64,000 nucleotides of DNA from an uncultured Paracoccaceae bacterium (GTDB taxonomy: Bacteria; Pseudomonadota; Alphaproteobacteria; Rhodobacterales; Rhodobacteraceae), in contig CANMDF010000005.1 of assembly GCA_947496605.1 (NCBI GenBank), positions 20,462-84,461 on the forward strand, given 5' to 3'. Below the pieces are notes generated by a model. That model was given only the letters and a program-made list of their open reading frames with translations, was not told where the DNA came from and searched no databases. The position numbers were made by a program, and so were the translations under genes. Below are positions 32,803 through 42,077 of the stretch, one piece after another (within the stretch, counting starts at the first letter, position 1; each line of letters begins with the position of its first letter).

Positions 32803-33650
32803 GCTGCGTCCTTTCCTTTGTGGCCCGCTGCCTGGCGCGCTTCGCAATAGTCGGTGTCAGAGCAGACAAACATCCGCCCACCTAAGTCATCGATGATCAA
32901 CTCATCCAGATAGCTGTCTGTCGCACCGCACATCCCGCAGGGGTGATCAGCCTTGGACGCCTCAAACGGATGATCCTCAAAGTCGAGGCTGACCACTTGG
33001 GTATAAGGGGGCAGCGCGTAAATTCGTTGTTCGCGCCCCGCGCCAAAAAGCTGGATTGCGGCCATATCGCCCAGTTTGGGGTTGTCGAATTTGGGGATCG
33101 GCGAGGGATCCATTACATAGCGTCCTTCGACCTTAACCGGATAGGCGTATGAGGTTGCGATATGACCGTGGCGGCTGATATCTTCGTAAAGTTTCACATG
33201 CATCAGGCCATATTCTTCAAGGCTGTGCATCTTACGTGTCTCGCTTTCACGGGGTTCAAGAAAACGCAGCGGTTCGGGGATAGGCACCTGATAAACAAGG
33301 ATCTGACCCTCGTGCAGCGGTTCTTCGGGGATGCGGTGCCGGGTCTGGATCACAGTGGCATCACTTGTCGCAGTGGTCGTCGCAACACCTGCTGTCCGCT
33401 GAAAGAAAGTCCGTATTGAAACGGCGTTTGTGGTGTCATCGGCCCCTTGGTCGATCACCTTGAACGTGTCCTTGGGCGTCAGCACCGCAGCCGACACCTG
33501 CACGCCGCCTGTTCCCCAGCCATAGGGCATTGGCATCTCACGAGAGGCGAAAGGGACCTGATAGCCGGGAATAGCAAGTCCCTTAAGGATCGCGCGGCGG
33601 ATCATGCGCTTGGTCTGTTCGTCCAAATAGGCGAAGTTATACTCGGTCAT
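32799..33650 (-). CDS. phnJ: PhnJ, radical-SAM C-P lyase
   Basis: 283 residues. C-terminal cysteines in HPCGMCGATDS and FVCSDTDYCEARQ match the iron-sulphur and catalytic cysteines of PhnJ, which cleaves the carbon-phosphorus bond of ribose 1-methylphosphonate 5-phosphate and releases methane from methylphosphonate. Overlaps phnI and phnK by four bases each. Confidence 0.96.
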   Translation of the reverse strand: MTEYNFAYLDEQTKRMIRRAILKGLAIPGYQVPFASREMPMPYGWGTGGVQVSAAVLTPKDTFKVIDQGADDTTNAVSIRTFFQRTAGVATTTATSDATVIQTRHRIPEEPLHEGQILVYQVPIPEPLRFLEPRESETRKMHSLEEYGLMHVKLYEDISRHGHIATSYAYPVKVEGRYVMDPSPIPKFDNPKLGDMAAIQLFGAGREQRIYALPPYTQVVSLDFEDHPFEASKADHPCGMCGATDSYLDELIIDDLGGRMFVCSDTDYCEARQAAGHKGKDAA

Positions 33651-34735
33651 TCCGCTGCCTCCTGCACCTGTTGCGCACCCGCTTCGCGACGGAGCTTGCG
33701 CACCAGTTCCAATTCAGATTGAAAATCGACGTAATGGGGCAGTTTGATATGTTCTAGGAACCCCGTCGCCTGAATGTTGTCGGCGTGATACAAAACGAAT
33801 TCTGCGTCCTGTGCAGGTGCACCAACGTTATCCTCGCCCAATTCTTCCCAGCGTAGCGCGCGGTCGACCAAGGCCATGGAGATTGCCTTGCGCTCGGTCT
33901 GGCCAAAGACGAGCCCATAGCCGCGCGTGAACTGCGGCGGCTCGGTTTTCGAGCCAGTGAATTGGTTGACTGTCTCGCATTCGGTCAGGATCACTTCTCC
34001 GATCTCAACGGCAAATCCCAGTTCGGGGATGTCCATCTCAACCGGCACCGACCCGATCCGCAACTCGCCCACAAAGGCATGGTTGCGCCCGTAGCCGCGC
34101 TGCGTGGAGTAGGCGAGGCCAAGGGTAAAACCTTCGTCCGCGCGGGTCAGCGCTTGCAGGCGCAAGGCGCGGTCGGCGGGCATTTCCAGCGGTTCGCGGG
34201 TCAGGTCTGGGGGCGGCGTATCGTCATGGGGGGCCTCTTCGATCAGCCCTTCGCGGTTCAGGAATTCGGTGACATGCGGGACATTGCCCGTCTCGGCGTC
34301 ACGGGAGGGCGCATCGGCCACTTCACCATCTGCGGCCAGTTTGAAATCGAGCAAACGGTGCGTGTAATCAAAGGTCGGACCCAAGACCTGCCCACCCGGC
34401 AAGTCCTTGAACGTGGCCGAGATGCGGCGATCACAGGCCATAGCGCCGGTATCCACAGGCTCGGACGCCCCAAAGCGTGGCAGCGTGGTGCGATAGGCGC
34501 GAATGAGGAAGATCGCTTCGATCAGATCGCCGCGCGCCTGTTTGATCGCGAGTGCCGCAAGGTCCGGATCATAAAGCGACCCTTCGGCCATGACACGATT
34601 GACGGCAAGACTGAGTTGCGCGCGGATTTGCGCGATGCTGAGTTCCGCAATATCCGTGTCACCGCGGCGTTCTTCGGCGAGCCAGGCATGGGCATTCTCG
34701 ATTGCCCGCTCTCCACCTTTGACTGCTACATACAT
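33647..34735 (-). CDS. phnI: PhnI, nucleosidase subunit of C-P lyase
   Basis: 362 residues from ATG 34735 (MYVAVKGGERAIENAHAWL), one base after the phnH stop; the longer open frame runs back into phnH and is not coding. With PhnG, H and L it makes the phosphonate analogue of a nucleoside triphosphate. Typical length and family sequence throughout. Confidence 0.95.
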   Translation of the reverse strand: MYVAVKGGERAIENAHAWLAEERRGDTDIAELSIAQIRAQLSLAVNRVMAEGSLYDPDLAALAIKQARGDLIEAIFLIRAYRTTLPRFGASEPVDTGAMACDRRISATFKDLPGGQVLGPTFDYTHRLLDFKLAADGEVADAPSRDAETGNVPHVTEFLNREGLIEEAPHDDTPPPDLTREPLEMPADRALRLQALTRADEGFTLGLAYSTQRGYGRNHAFVGELRIGSVPVEMDIPELGFAVEIGEVILTECETVNQFTGSKTEPPQFTRGYGLVFGQTERKAISMALVDRALRWEELGEDNVGAPAQDAEFVLYHADNIQATGFLEHIKLPHYVDFQSELELVRKLRREAGAQQVQEAAE

Positions 34736-34736
34736 G

Positions 34737-35339
34737 TCAGGATGCTCCTGCGTGCGCGCGCGCTGGAACACTTGAGCGCGAAACTTCGGTTGAGCGGGGC
34801 AAGGCCGCGAGGCGTTCGCCACAGGTGAAAATGAAATCCAGCCCCAGCGGGAACAGCCTTCGGTTGGCCTGAAACGCCTCCACTTCCGGCAAGGAAAGCG
34901 CGGCGTGATCCTTGATGCCCGGACCGGTCAGAGTTGCACCCGAGGTGACGAGCGCGTCGCATTCGACGATCAGCGTAGCCGAGCGGTCAGGATACTCGGA
35001 CGTGCCGATCGGATAGACCGCAAGCGGCACCAGCGCGTCCCATTTGCCCACCGCGAACATGCAATGCGCCGGGCCAACAAACGGGGCACCTGTGTGAAAG
35101 GACAGCCACGCCCGCACCGCATCGCAATCCATGTCGCCCGCCAGATAAATTGGTGTTTCCGTATCGCAGAGCGTCAGCAGAACAGCGCCCATCGCGGGCG
35201 ACACAGGGGCAGGGGGTGCGGCCCCTTCGATATCCCGAAGGGTGCCGGGGCGGGCCATGGCCTCCATCACACTACGAAAGGCGTGGGCTGACTGGGTGGC
35301 TGGATCCGCAAAGCCGCCGGACAGGGTGTTTGCCTGCAT
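34737..35339 (-). CDS. phnH: PhnH, C-P lyase subunit
   Basis: 200 residues, beginning MQANTLSGGFADPATQSAHA with the FRSVMEAMARPG stretch typical of PhnH. A structural dimer subunit of the PhnGHIJ core. Its start touches the phnG stop (one-base overlap). Confidence 0.94.
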   Translation of the reverse strand: MQANTLSGGFADPATQSAHAFRSVMEAMARPGTLRDIEGAAPPAPVSPAMGAVLLTLCDTETPIYLAGDMDCDAVRAWLSFHTGAPFVGPAHCMFAVGKWDALVPLAVYPIGTSEYPDRSATLIVECDALVTSGATLTGPGIKDHAALSLPEVEAFQANRRLFPLGLDFIFTCGERLAALPRSTEVSRSSVPARAHAGAS

Positions 35340-35794
35340 CAGTCTTCTCCTCGGGTCATGGTAAAGAAATCAACTTTTGTCGCGGCTGCCTTGGCCGCGC
35401 GGGCGGCTTTCATGGTGGCCATCCCTGCCTCCAGAGGCTCAAGGACCGCCTCGCGCAGCCTACTTGCCATTGCGGTCTGCATAAGCGCATCGACCAGAGC
35501 GGCGACCTCGGCATCTGCTTTGCGACGCCCTTGAATATAGCTGTGCCCGACTTCGCCAGTTTCCAACGTCAAGGCGCAGCGGGTAATCGTCATCTCGCCC
35601 AGATTGAAGGGTGCGCCAGTGGCACCAGCGCGCGCGCGGACCATCGTGCTGCCAATTTCCGGCGCACGCAGCCACGTAAAGGCAGGGCGCGATATTTCAG
35701 CATCCAACAGTGCGGCCACACGGCCTTCGGGCGCTTTAGCCAGCAGACCCATCCACGCCTTACGGGGATTATTTTCGCTCACAGTGTCTTTCAT
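35339..35794 (-). CDS. phnG: PhnG, C-P lyase subunit
   Basis: 151 residues from ATG 35794; an upstream frame extension crosses the operator region. Contains RKAWMGLLAKAP and GEVGHSYIQGR, typical of PhnG. First gene of the phnGHIJKLN operon, divergent from phnF, with operator-like repeats and a Pho-box-like site between them. Confidence 0.94.
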   Translation of the reverse strand: MKDTVSENNPRKAWMGLLAKAPEGRVAALLDAEISRPAFTWLRAPEIGSTMVRARAGATGAPFNLGEMTITRCALTLETGEVGHSYIQGRRKADAEVAALVDALMQTAMASRLREAVLEPLEAGMATMKAARAAKAAATKVDFFTMTRGED

Positions 35795-35814
35795 CTCGAC
35801 AACTTGTCTCTTTC

Positions 35815-35859
35815 CTATACAACTATACATATCTTATCATATTGATGTCCTCATGACAG
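35815..35859. promoter_or_regulatory. phnG/phnF control region: tandem TGTATAG sites and a Pho-box-like site
   Basis: On the minus strand TGTATAG occurs twice 8 bp apart (plus 35815-35821 and 35823-35829). The TATAG core resembles known PhnF operators, so this may be the PhnF site. Just upstream of it for phnG lies CTGTCAT-GAGG-ACATCAA (35842-35859): one perfect Pho-box half and one weak half. A -10-like TATGTA lies about ten bases downstream, the usual PhoB-activated layout. Confidence 0.5.
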
Positions 35860-35875
35860 AAGAGTTTTGTGAAAT

Positions 35876-36595
35876 TTGCGTGACAGTTCTGACAAAACCC
35901 CAATCTGGAAGGCCATCGCTAACGCATTGCGCAGCGATTTGGCCGAAGGACGTTATGCGCCGGGGGACAAGTTGCCGACCGAGGCTGCGCTGGCAGACCG
36001 CTTTGGCGTGAACCGCCACACGGTGCGCCATGGGATTTCTGTATTGGTCGAGGAAGGGCTAGTGCGCACCCGTCGCGGTGCAGGGGCCTTTGTCGCCGCC
36101 ACGCCGACCGACTATCCGATTGGCAATCGGGTGCGGTTCCACGAAAATCTGATTGCCGCAGGCCGCAGACCCGAAAAGCGCATGCTCGCGTTGGACGAGC
36201 GTACTGCGACGATTGGCGAGGCTCAGGCCTTGCAGATCGAGGCAGGCGATCCAGTCTGTGCTTATCATGGGCTTTCATTGGCAGATGGTCAGCCGATTGC
36301 CGTATTTGAAAGCCTGTTTCCACTGGCGCGCCTTGGAGGGATTACCGCTGCATTGAAGGAAACAAGCAGCGTCACACAAGCTTTAAGTGTTGTAGGCATC
36401 GACGACTATACGCGTGCCTCAACCCGCCTGACCGCAGTTCGCGCCACGGCAACCCACGCGCTGCTGTTGCATGTTGCCGAAGGCGATCCGCTGCTGAGAT
36501 CGTCGAGTCTAAATCATTCCCAAGGTGGGCTGCCCGTAGAATACGGCCGCACTTGGTTTGCAGGTGACCGGGTAACGCTGACGCTTGAAGCGTAG
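35876..36595 (+). CDS. phnF: PhnF, GntR/HutC-family regulator
   Basis: 239 residues from a TTG start. N-terminal winged helix (KLPTEAALADRFGVNRHTVR, about residues 32-51) and a C-terminal UTRA ligand domain. Divergent from phnG, so it most likely represses the phn operon and itself. The start codon is the weakest part of the call; no ATG is available in frame. Confidence 0.9.
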   Translation: MRDSSDKTPIWKAIANALRSDLAEGRYAPGDKLPTEAALADRFGVNRHTVRHGISVLVEEGLVRTRRGAGAFVAATPTDYPIGNRVRFHENLIAAGRRPEKRMLALDERTATIGEAQALQIEAGDPVCAYHGLSLADGQPIAVFESLFPLARLGGITAALKETSSVTQALSVVGIDDYTRASTRLTAVRATATHALLLHVAEGDPLLRSSSLNHSQGGLPVEYGRTWFAGDRVTLTLEA

Positions 36596-36722
36596 GGCTT
36601 GCTCATCAGCACAGCACCCGTAACGGGGCTGGCTTGCCGATGGTCTTGGAATGTCTGATCGGTCTTAAAGCTGTCGTCGTCTGTATCGCGTGTTACAAAA
36701 CCTTCATTTTCTAGATCTCTAT

Positions 36723-36742
36723 AATTCATATATTCGTGAATT
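36723..36742. promoter_or_regulatory. ArsR-type operator
   Basis: AATTCA-N8-TGAATT (36723-36742) ends at the base before the arsR-arsC ATG. ArsR-family operators have this ATTCA...TGAAT form. Binding would block the ars promoter until arsenite or another inducer is present. Confidence 0.6.
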
Positions 36743-37591
36743 ATGGAAACATTGATTCCCAACCGCCTTTCGACACTTGGCCATCCCCAACGGCTGGCGC
36801 TATTCCGGCTGCTGATGCGACGCTATCCCGACTGCGTTCCGGCGACAGAATTGGCGCAGGCACTCGGACTAAAGCCGAATACACTGTCGACCTATGTGAA
36901 CGCGCTGATGCAAGCCGGTTTGATCAGCCAAGAGCGTATTGGCACGTCCTTGCGCTATGCAATCGACATGGATGCCACCCGCGAGACCGTCGATTACCTT
37001 CTGCACGACTGTTGCAGGGGGAGGCCTGAAATTTGCGCCCCCAATGCCTATTCCGCGATTCACGGAGACATTCAAATGGCCGACCGAAAATTCAACGTCC
37101 TGTTCATTTGCACAGGCAACTCTGCACGGTCCATCTTTGCCGAGTCCATCTTGCGCGACCTCGCCGGTGATCTTTTTATTGCCTACTCGGCAGGCATCAA
37201 GCCGCGCTCGGAACTGAATTCGTTTGCACTCGAGGTGCTGGAACAGAAGGGGCATGATGTATCAGTCCTTCGTTCCAAGAACATTTCTGAGTTTCAAGGG
37301 GCGGATGCCCCAAATTTCGATTTCGTCTTCACCGTCTGCAATCAGGCGGCCAATGAAGAATGCCCCTCGTGGCCCGGCCAGCCCATCAACGCGCATTGGG
37401 GCCTGCCTGATCCGGTCAAGGTTGATGGTTCTGATGCCGAAAAGAGTCTCGCCTTTCACCAAACCTACGGCGCGCTAAGGAACCGCATGATCGCGTTTTC
37501 GGCTTTGCCCTTTGCTTCGCTGGACCGGTTGTCGTTGCAAAAAGCTGCCGACGGGATTGGCCAATCTACTGACAAAGGATCACAGATATGA
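36743..37591 (+). CDS. arsR-arsC: ArsR regulator fused to arsenate-reductase/low-MW phosphatase domain
   Basis: 282 residues. Residues 1-85 form an ArsR winged helix ([20 protein letters not shown]). A cysteine cluster ([11 protein letters not shown], about 88-98) could bind arsenite. From about residue 112 follows a low-molecular-weight phosphatase/arsenate reductase domain with the P-loop CTGNSARS. The fusion makes the sensor and the first detoxification enzyme one polypeptide; an internal Met at residue 112 could also give ArsC alone. Overlaps the GAPDH gene by ATGA. Confidence 0.88.
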   Translation: METLIPNRLSTLGHPQRLALFRLLMRRYPDCVPATELAQALGLKPNTLSTYVNALMQAGLISQERIGTSLRYAIDMDATRETVDYLLHDCCRGRPEICAPNAYSAIHGDIQMADRKFNVLFICTGNSARSIFAESILRDLAGDLFIAYSAGIKPRSELNSFALEVLEQKGHDVSVLRSKNISEFQGADAPNFDFVFTVCNQAANEECPSWPGQPINAHWGLPDPVKVDGSDAEKSLAFHQTYGALRNRMIAFSALPFASLDRLSLQKAADGIGQSTDKGSQI

Positions 37592-38586
37592 CTGTTTACG
37601 CACTCAACGGCCTGGGCCGCATCGGCAAGCTGGCCTTGAAGCCGTTGCTGGAACGGGGGGCAAAAATTGCATGGATCAATGACGCGGTGGGTGATCCCGA
37701 GATGCATGCCCATCTGTTTGAGTTCGACACGGTCCACGGCCGCTGGAAGGCCAATTTCGCCCATGATGAGGGTAGCGTGACAATTGACGGCCAGCGTCTG
37801 CCGTTCATTGGCACCCGCGACATCGCCGCGCTGCCGCTGGAGGGTGTTGATGTGGTGATCGACTGCACTGGTGTCTTCAAGACAGAGGCAAAGCTCGCCC
37901 CCTACTTTGACGCAGGCGTAAAGAAGGTGGTTATATCTGCGCCGGTCAAGGACGGTGACGCCGCCAATATCGTATACGGCGTGAATCACGACATCTACGA
38001 AACGGACCGCCACCGCATTGTGACCGCAGCAAGTTGCACGACCAATTGCCTTGCGCCAGTTGTAAAGGTCATTCACGAAAACCTGAGGATCAAACACGGC
38101 TCTATCACAACGATCCACAATGTGACCAATACACAGACCATTGTGGACCGTCCGGCGAAAGACCTGCGCCGTGCGCGCTCTGCCCTGAATTCCCTGATTC
38201 CGACAACCACTGGTAGTGCAACCGCCATCACGCTTATTTATCCGGAACTGACGGGTCGCCTGAACGGTCATGCCGTTCGTGTGCCTCTACTTAACGCGTC
38301 GTTGACCGATTGCGTCTTCGAGGTAGAACAAGAGACCACTGCAGAAGAGGTCAATGCACTGTTTAAGGCAGCATCGGAAGGGCCGTTGAAGGGTATCTTG
38401 GGCTATGAGGAACGCCCACTCGTTTCCACTGATTACACCAATGATGAAAGATCGAGCATTGTCGATGCGCCTTCTACCATGGTGATCAATGGCACGCAGG
38501 TGAAGGTCTACGCGTGGTATGACAACGAGATGGGTTATGCGCACCGCCTGGTGGATGTGGCCTGCTTGATTGGGGACAGTCTGTGA
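37588..38586 (+). CDS. gapdh: ArsJ-associated glyceraldehyde-3-phosphate dehydrogenase
   Basis: 332 residues. NAD-binding start [15 protein letters not shown] and catalytic [10 protein letters not shown]. In ars operons this enzyme forms 1-arseno-3-phosphoglycerate from arsenate and glyceraldehyde 3-phosphate, which ArsJ exports; the product then breaks down outside. Overlaps both neighbours by four bases. Confidence 0.93.
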   Translation: MTVYALNGLGRIGKLALKPLLERGAKIAWINDAVGDPEMHAHLFEFDTVHGRWKANFAHDEGSVTIDGQRLPFIGTRDIAALPLEGVDVVIDCTGVFKTEAKLAPYFDAGVKKVVISAPVKDGDAANIVYGVNHDIYETDRHRIVTAASCTTNCLAPVVKVIHENLRIKHGSITTIHNVTNTQTIVDRPAKDLRRARSALNSLIPTTTGSATAITLIYPELTGRLNGHAVRVPLLNASLTDCVFEVEQETTAEEVNALFKAASEGPLKGILGYEERPLVSTDYTNDERSSIVDAPSTMVINGTQVKVYAWYDNEMGYAHRLVDVACLIGDSL

Positions 38587-39845
38587 CCGAAAGCGCTGCG
38601 CGCCCCGAAGGGCTGTCGGCCTATATCGCGGTCACGGCGGCCTACTGGGCATTCATGCTGACCGACGGCGCATTGCGCATGCTGGTGCTGCTGCACTTTC
38701 ATACCCTGGGTTTCTCTCCGGTCCAGCTAGCCTATCTGTTTGTCCTTTATGAAATCGCGGGCGTCATCACCAATTTGTGCGCAGGCTGGATTGCCGCGCG
38801 GTTTGGCCTGACGTCGACGCTGTATGCAGGGCTAGGGTTGCAAGTGCTGGCTCTGCTGGCCTTGGCGCAGCTTGATCCTACTTGGGCGATTGGCACATCG
38901 GTCGCCTTTGTAATGCTTGTGCAGGGTGCAAGCGGCGTGGCCAAGGACCTTGCCAAGATGTCGTCCAAATCCGCCGTCAAATTGCTCGCGCCGTCACAGG
39001 ACGGCGCACTTTTTCGCTGGGTGGCACTTTTGACAGGATCCAAGAACATGGTGAAGGGCGCGGGGTTTCTGCTGGGCGCTGTATTGCTGGCGACACTTGG
39101 ATTTGTCTGGGCTGTCTTGGGCATGGCCGCGATCCTTGCCGCAATTCTGCTGGCCGTTTTGATTGCCATGCCGCCGGGGCTGCCGAAGGGACGCAAGGAC
39201 ACAACATTCTCCGAGGTGTTTTCCAAGTCGGCCAACGTTAACTGGCTTAGTGCGGCACGGGTATTCCTGTTCGGGGCGCGGGACGTCTGGTTTGTCGTCG
39301 GCATTCCGATCTATTTCTACGCTGTGCTGTCGGATGGCACTACGGCAGGCAACCGCGCTGCATTCTTCATGATCGGGACGTTCATGGCCCTGTGGGTCAT
39401 CCTCTATGGCCTTGTTCAGGCCAACGCGCCCCGCATCCTGCGCGCAAGCGGGCGGTCCGAGGCGGACCTGATTGGCGCGGCCCGCACATGGGGCTGGGGC
39501 CTTGCTGCGGTTCCGGTGATGCTGACATGCGCGGCTGTCACTGCCACGGAGCCGCAGATGTGGCTCACCCTTACGCTTGTCATCGGACTGTTGATTTTCG
39601 GGGCGGTCTTCGCGGTAAACTCATCGCTCCATTCCTACCTGATCTTGTCCTTCACAAAGGCAGAGCGGGTCACGATGGATGTGGGCTTTTACTACATGGC
39701 CAATGCGGGTGGGCGGCTGGCCGGAACCTTGCTGTCCGGGCTGACATATCAAGCAGGTGGACTGGCGCTGATGTTGGGCACTGCGGCTGGAATGGTTGCA
39801 GCGTCGGCTATCACGGTGGGTTTCTTGAAGCTGGAGAATGGATAG
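38583..39845 (+). CDS. arsJ: ArsJ, 1-arseno-3-phosphoglycerate efflux permease
   Basis: 420 residues from GTG 38583, overlapping the GAPDH stop (GTGA). Major-facilitator protein with about 12 membrane helices; the start [20 protein letters not shown] and the VKGAGFLLG loop are those of ArsJ. Together with the adjacent GAPDH it gives arsenate resistance without reduction. Confidence 0.93.
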   Translation: MTESAARPEGLSAYIAVTAAYWAFMLTDGALRMLVLLHFHTLGFSPVQLAYLFVLYEIAGVITNLCAGWIAARFGLTSTLYAGLGLQVLALLALAQLDPTWAIGTSVAFVMLVQGASGVAKDLAKMSSKSAVKLLAPSQDGALFRWVALLTGSKNMVKGAGFLLGAVLLATLGFVWAVLGMAAILAAILLAVLIAMPPGLPKGRKDTTFSEVFSKSANVNWLSAARVFLFGARDVWFVVGIPIYFYAVLSDGTTAGNRAAFFMIGTFMALWVILYGLVQANAPRILRASGRSEADLIGAARTWGWGLAAVPVMLTCAAVTATEPQMWLTLTLVIGLLIFGAVFAVNSSLHSYLILSFTKAERVTMDVGFYYMANAGGRLAGTLLSGLTYQAGGLALMLGTAAGMVAASAITVGFLKLENG

Positions 39846-39866
39846 AAATGATCGGATCGCGGCCCT

Positions 39867-40739
39867 TCAGACCTTGTATCGCTCTTCAAACTCGAAACGA
39901 TAGGGCGAATGGACAATACTTCGGGGCGAAAGCCCGTAAGTCTCGTTTCTGAGAAAGTCCATCATCCCCTGCGCATCATCGGAGAATGTGGCAATCGTTG
40001 CAGGCGAGATCGGCCCGCCGATTGCGATCTCTACGGGTTTGTCGGCCCTGCGACGAAATTCCTTGAGCAAGAGCGCCACGCGCAGATTATAATGGATATG
40101 GCTGGCAAGCTGAAACAATCGCGAGTTCTGACCGTTAAAGAAAACCGGAACCACGGTCGCATTTGATTTGGTAATCATGCGCGCCGTGAACCGACGCCAG
40201 CCGGGATCAAATGGCCGCTGGAACGGTTTTGCTGCGGTCGATACGGTCCCACCGGGAAAGACGCCTATCGCGCCGCCTGCCTTAAGAAATTCCAAGGCCT
40301 TCGCGCGGGTCTCCAAGTTCAGCTTTACCGCGTCTTTAGTGTTGTCAAAACTGATGGGTAGAATAATCCGGTTAAGATCCGGCGCGTCCTGAAACACACT
40401 ATTTGCCAGAATGCGGAAATCACCACGCCGCGTGGACAGCAGGTATCCCATTATGAGCCCGTCAAGGATACCAAAAGGATGATTTGCGACGACAACCAAT
40501 GGACCCTCCGCAGGAATGTCCGCGATAGCTCCCGAAACCACATCAAGGCTTAACCCATAGCGGTTGATCATGACTTCCCAGAAACTGCGGCCCTGCGCAA
40601 TTTCGGCATCATAGTCTCGCGCCCGCTGGATCAGATGAAGCCGGCCGGTTGCATTCTCGATCAGCTTGATGACTGCTCGACCAGAGCGTGATTGTGCGGA
40701 CTTGGCATAGGAAACCTGAGAACGGTCACGTCTATCCAT
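39867..40739 (-). CDS. PlsC-like acyltransferase (lysophospholipid acyltransferase family)
   Basis: 290 residues. NHPFGILDG carries the acyltransferase H-x4-D motif and IGVFPGGT the second conserved block. Such genes recur beside phn clusters in Rhodobacterales, which suggests membrane-lipid remodelling during phosphate shortage; that link is inference. Convergent with arsJ. Confidence 0.85.
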   Translation of the reverse strand: MDRRDRSQVSYAKSAQSRSGRAVIKLIENATGRLHLIQRARDYDAEIAQGRSFWEVMINRYGLSLDVVSGAIADIPAEGPLVVVANHPFGILDGLIMGYLLSTRRGDFRILANSVFQDAPDLNRIILPISFDNTKDAVKLNLETRAKALEFLKAGGAIGVFPGGTVSTAAKPFQRPFDPGWRRFTARMITKSNATVVPVFFNGQNSRLFQLASHIHYNLRVALLLKEFRRRADKPVEIAIGGPISPATIATFSDDAQGMMDFLRNETYGLSPRSIVHSPYRFEFEERYKV

Positions 40740-40809
40740 CTGCTTTGACCCTTATGATAAGACTGCCATTTCCTAGCGGCGCAACGCTACAACTTTGTGA
40801 CGTCTGGTG

Positions 40810-41439
40810 TCAGATCGTGCCCTCGTAGCGCTCCAGAAATTCCTCGGCGCTGAGGTTGCGAAAATCATCAAGCGCGCCGCGCAGGCGTGCGTGCGGCCAA
40901 TCCCACCATGCAAGCTCCAAAAGCCTGTCAACAATCCGCGGTTCAAAACGAGGACGCAGCGGGGCAGCGGGGATGCCTGCCACGATCATGTAGGGAGGCA
41001 CATCCTTTGTCACAATTGCACCGCCTGCGATAACTGCCCCATGGCCGATGTTCACTTCGGGCCGGACCTGCGCGCTATGGCCAAGCCATGTATCATGACC
41101 AATCACCGTGCGACGGCTACGCCTGTGGGCGAACCAAGCGTCATCGTGATCTGCATCTTCGAAATAATCGGCCGAGCGATAGTGAAAGTGATGCAGGCTC
41201 GCTTTTTCCATCGGGTGGTCTGTGGCGCCGATCCGCACGAAGGCTGCAATGTTCGAGAACTTGCCCACGGAGGCATTGGCAATGTCGGCAAATCGGTCGC
41301 AGTATGAATAGTCATCCATTTCGCAATGCGCCAAGCGGCTACCGCGTCCGATTTCCACATACTGTCCGAATGTTGCATCTGTGATCTCGCAATCGGGATG
41401 AATAAAGGGGACATCCGGTTTTAATCTGGTCGCATTCAA
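40810..41439 (-). CDS. Phosphonate-cluster hexapeptide-repeat acetyltransferase
   Basis: 209 residues from TTG 41439, which overlaps the SDR stop (TTGA) with GAGGA upstream; ATG 41463 is the alternative. Left-handed beta-helix repeats run through the middle (IGHDTWLGHSAQVRPEVNIG, then HGAVIAGGAIVTKDV), as in the phosphonate-specific branch of the hexapeptide transferases. It may acetylate aminoalkylphosphonates before C-P cleavage, in place of PhnO; substrate not provable here. Confidence 0.85.
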   Translation of the reverse strand: MNATRLKPDVPFIHPDCEITDATFGQYVEIGRGSRLAHCEMDDYSYCDRFADIANASVGKFSNIAAFVRIGATDHPMEKASLHHFHYRSADYFEDADHDDAWFAHRRSRRTVIGHDTWLGHSAQVRPEVNIGHGAVIAGGAIVTKDVPPYMIVAGIPAAPLRPRFEPRIVDRLLELAWWDWPHARLRGALDDFRNLSAEEFLERYEGTI

Positions 41440-42077
41440 AACGCTCGTTCCTCGCCATTCCACCGAAAGAACTTGCCGGTATGCTCAAGGGTAATGCCTT
41501 CTGCCAAAGCGACGATCCCTGCCGCGACCTCACACGGGGTAAGATCGGCCTCTGCCCCACCCATATCGGTTTGCACCCAACCGGGATCGACAAGCACGAC
41601 GGCAATGCCGTCAGGGTGCAAGTCCGTCGCCAGGCCTTGCATGACCTTATTTACCGCAGCCTTGGAGGCGCGGTAGGCAATACGATCCGATTTGGCATAA
41701 CCCATATATGACATCTGACTTGAAACTGTCAGGATACGGGGCCTGCTGCTACGCCGCAAATGATCCAGACAGGCCGTGCTGACGGCCAGAGCACCAGCGA
41801 CATTGACCGCAAATGTATAGGCCATTGCAGTCCAATCCATATCGGTTGTAGGGCTGTCCGGTCCGATAATACCTGCATTATTGATGACAATATCAATCGG
41901 ATGGTTGATCGCTGATATCGCGTCCCGAACTTGCTGGGGATTGCTGACATCAAAGATGACATCGCCACCCTGTCCCGCACGCGAGGCGCGCAGCACGTCA
42001 TGCCCGCGATCCCCTGCACGTGCAGCCAGTGCCGCGCCAATCCCCCGGTTGCTTCCCGTAATCAGGATGCAGGCCAT
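41436..42077 (-). CDS. Short-chain dehydrogenase/reductase of the phn operon
   Basis: 213 residues. Cofactor motif TGSNRGIG, NNAG, and the catalytic YRASK with Ser in TVSSQM. Overlaps phnE2 by one base and the acetyltransferase by four, so it is part of the phnCDEE operon. Its substrate is unknown; oxidation of a phosphonate side chain is a guess. Confidence 0.85.
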   Translation of the reverse strand: MACILITGSNRGIGAALAARAGDRGHDVLRASRAGQGGDVIFDVSNPQQVRDAISAINHPIDIVINNAGIIGPDSPTTDMDWTAMAYTFAVNVAGALAVSTACLDHLRRSSRPRILTVSSQMSYMGYAKSDRIAYRASKAAVNKVMQGLATDLHPDGIAVVLVDPGWVQTDMGGAEADLTPCEVAAGIVALAEGITLEHTGKFFRWNGEERAF

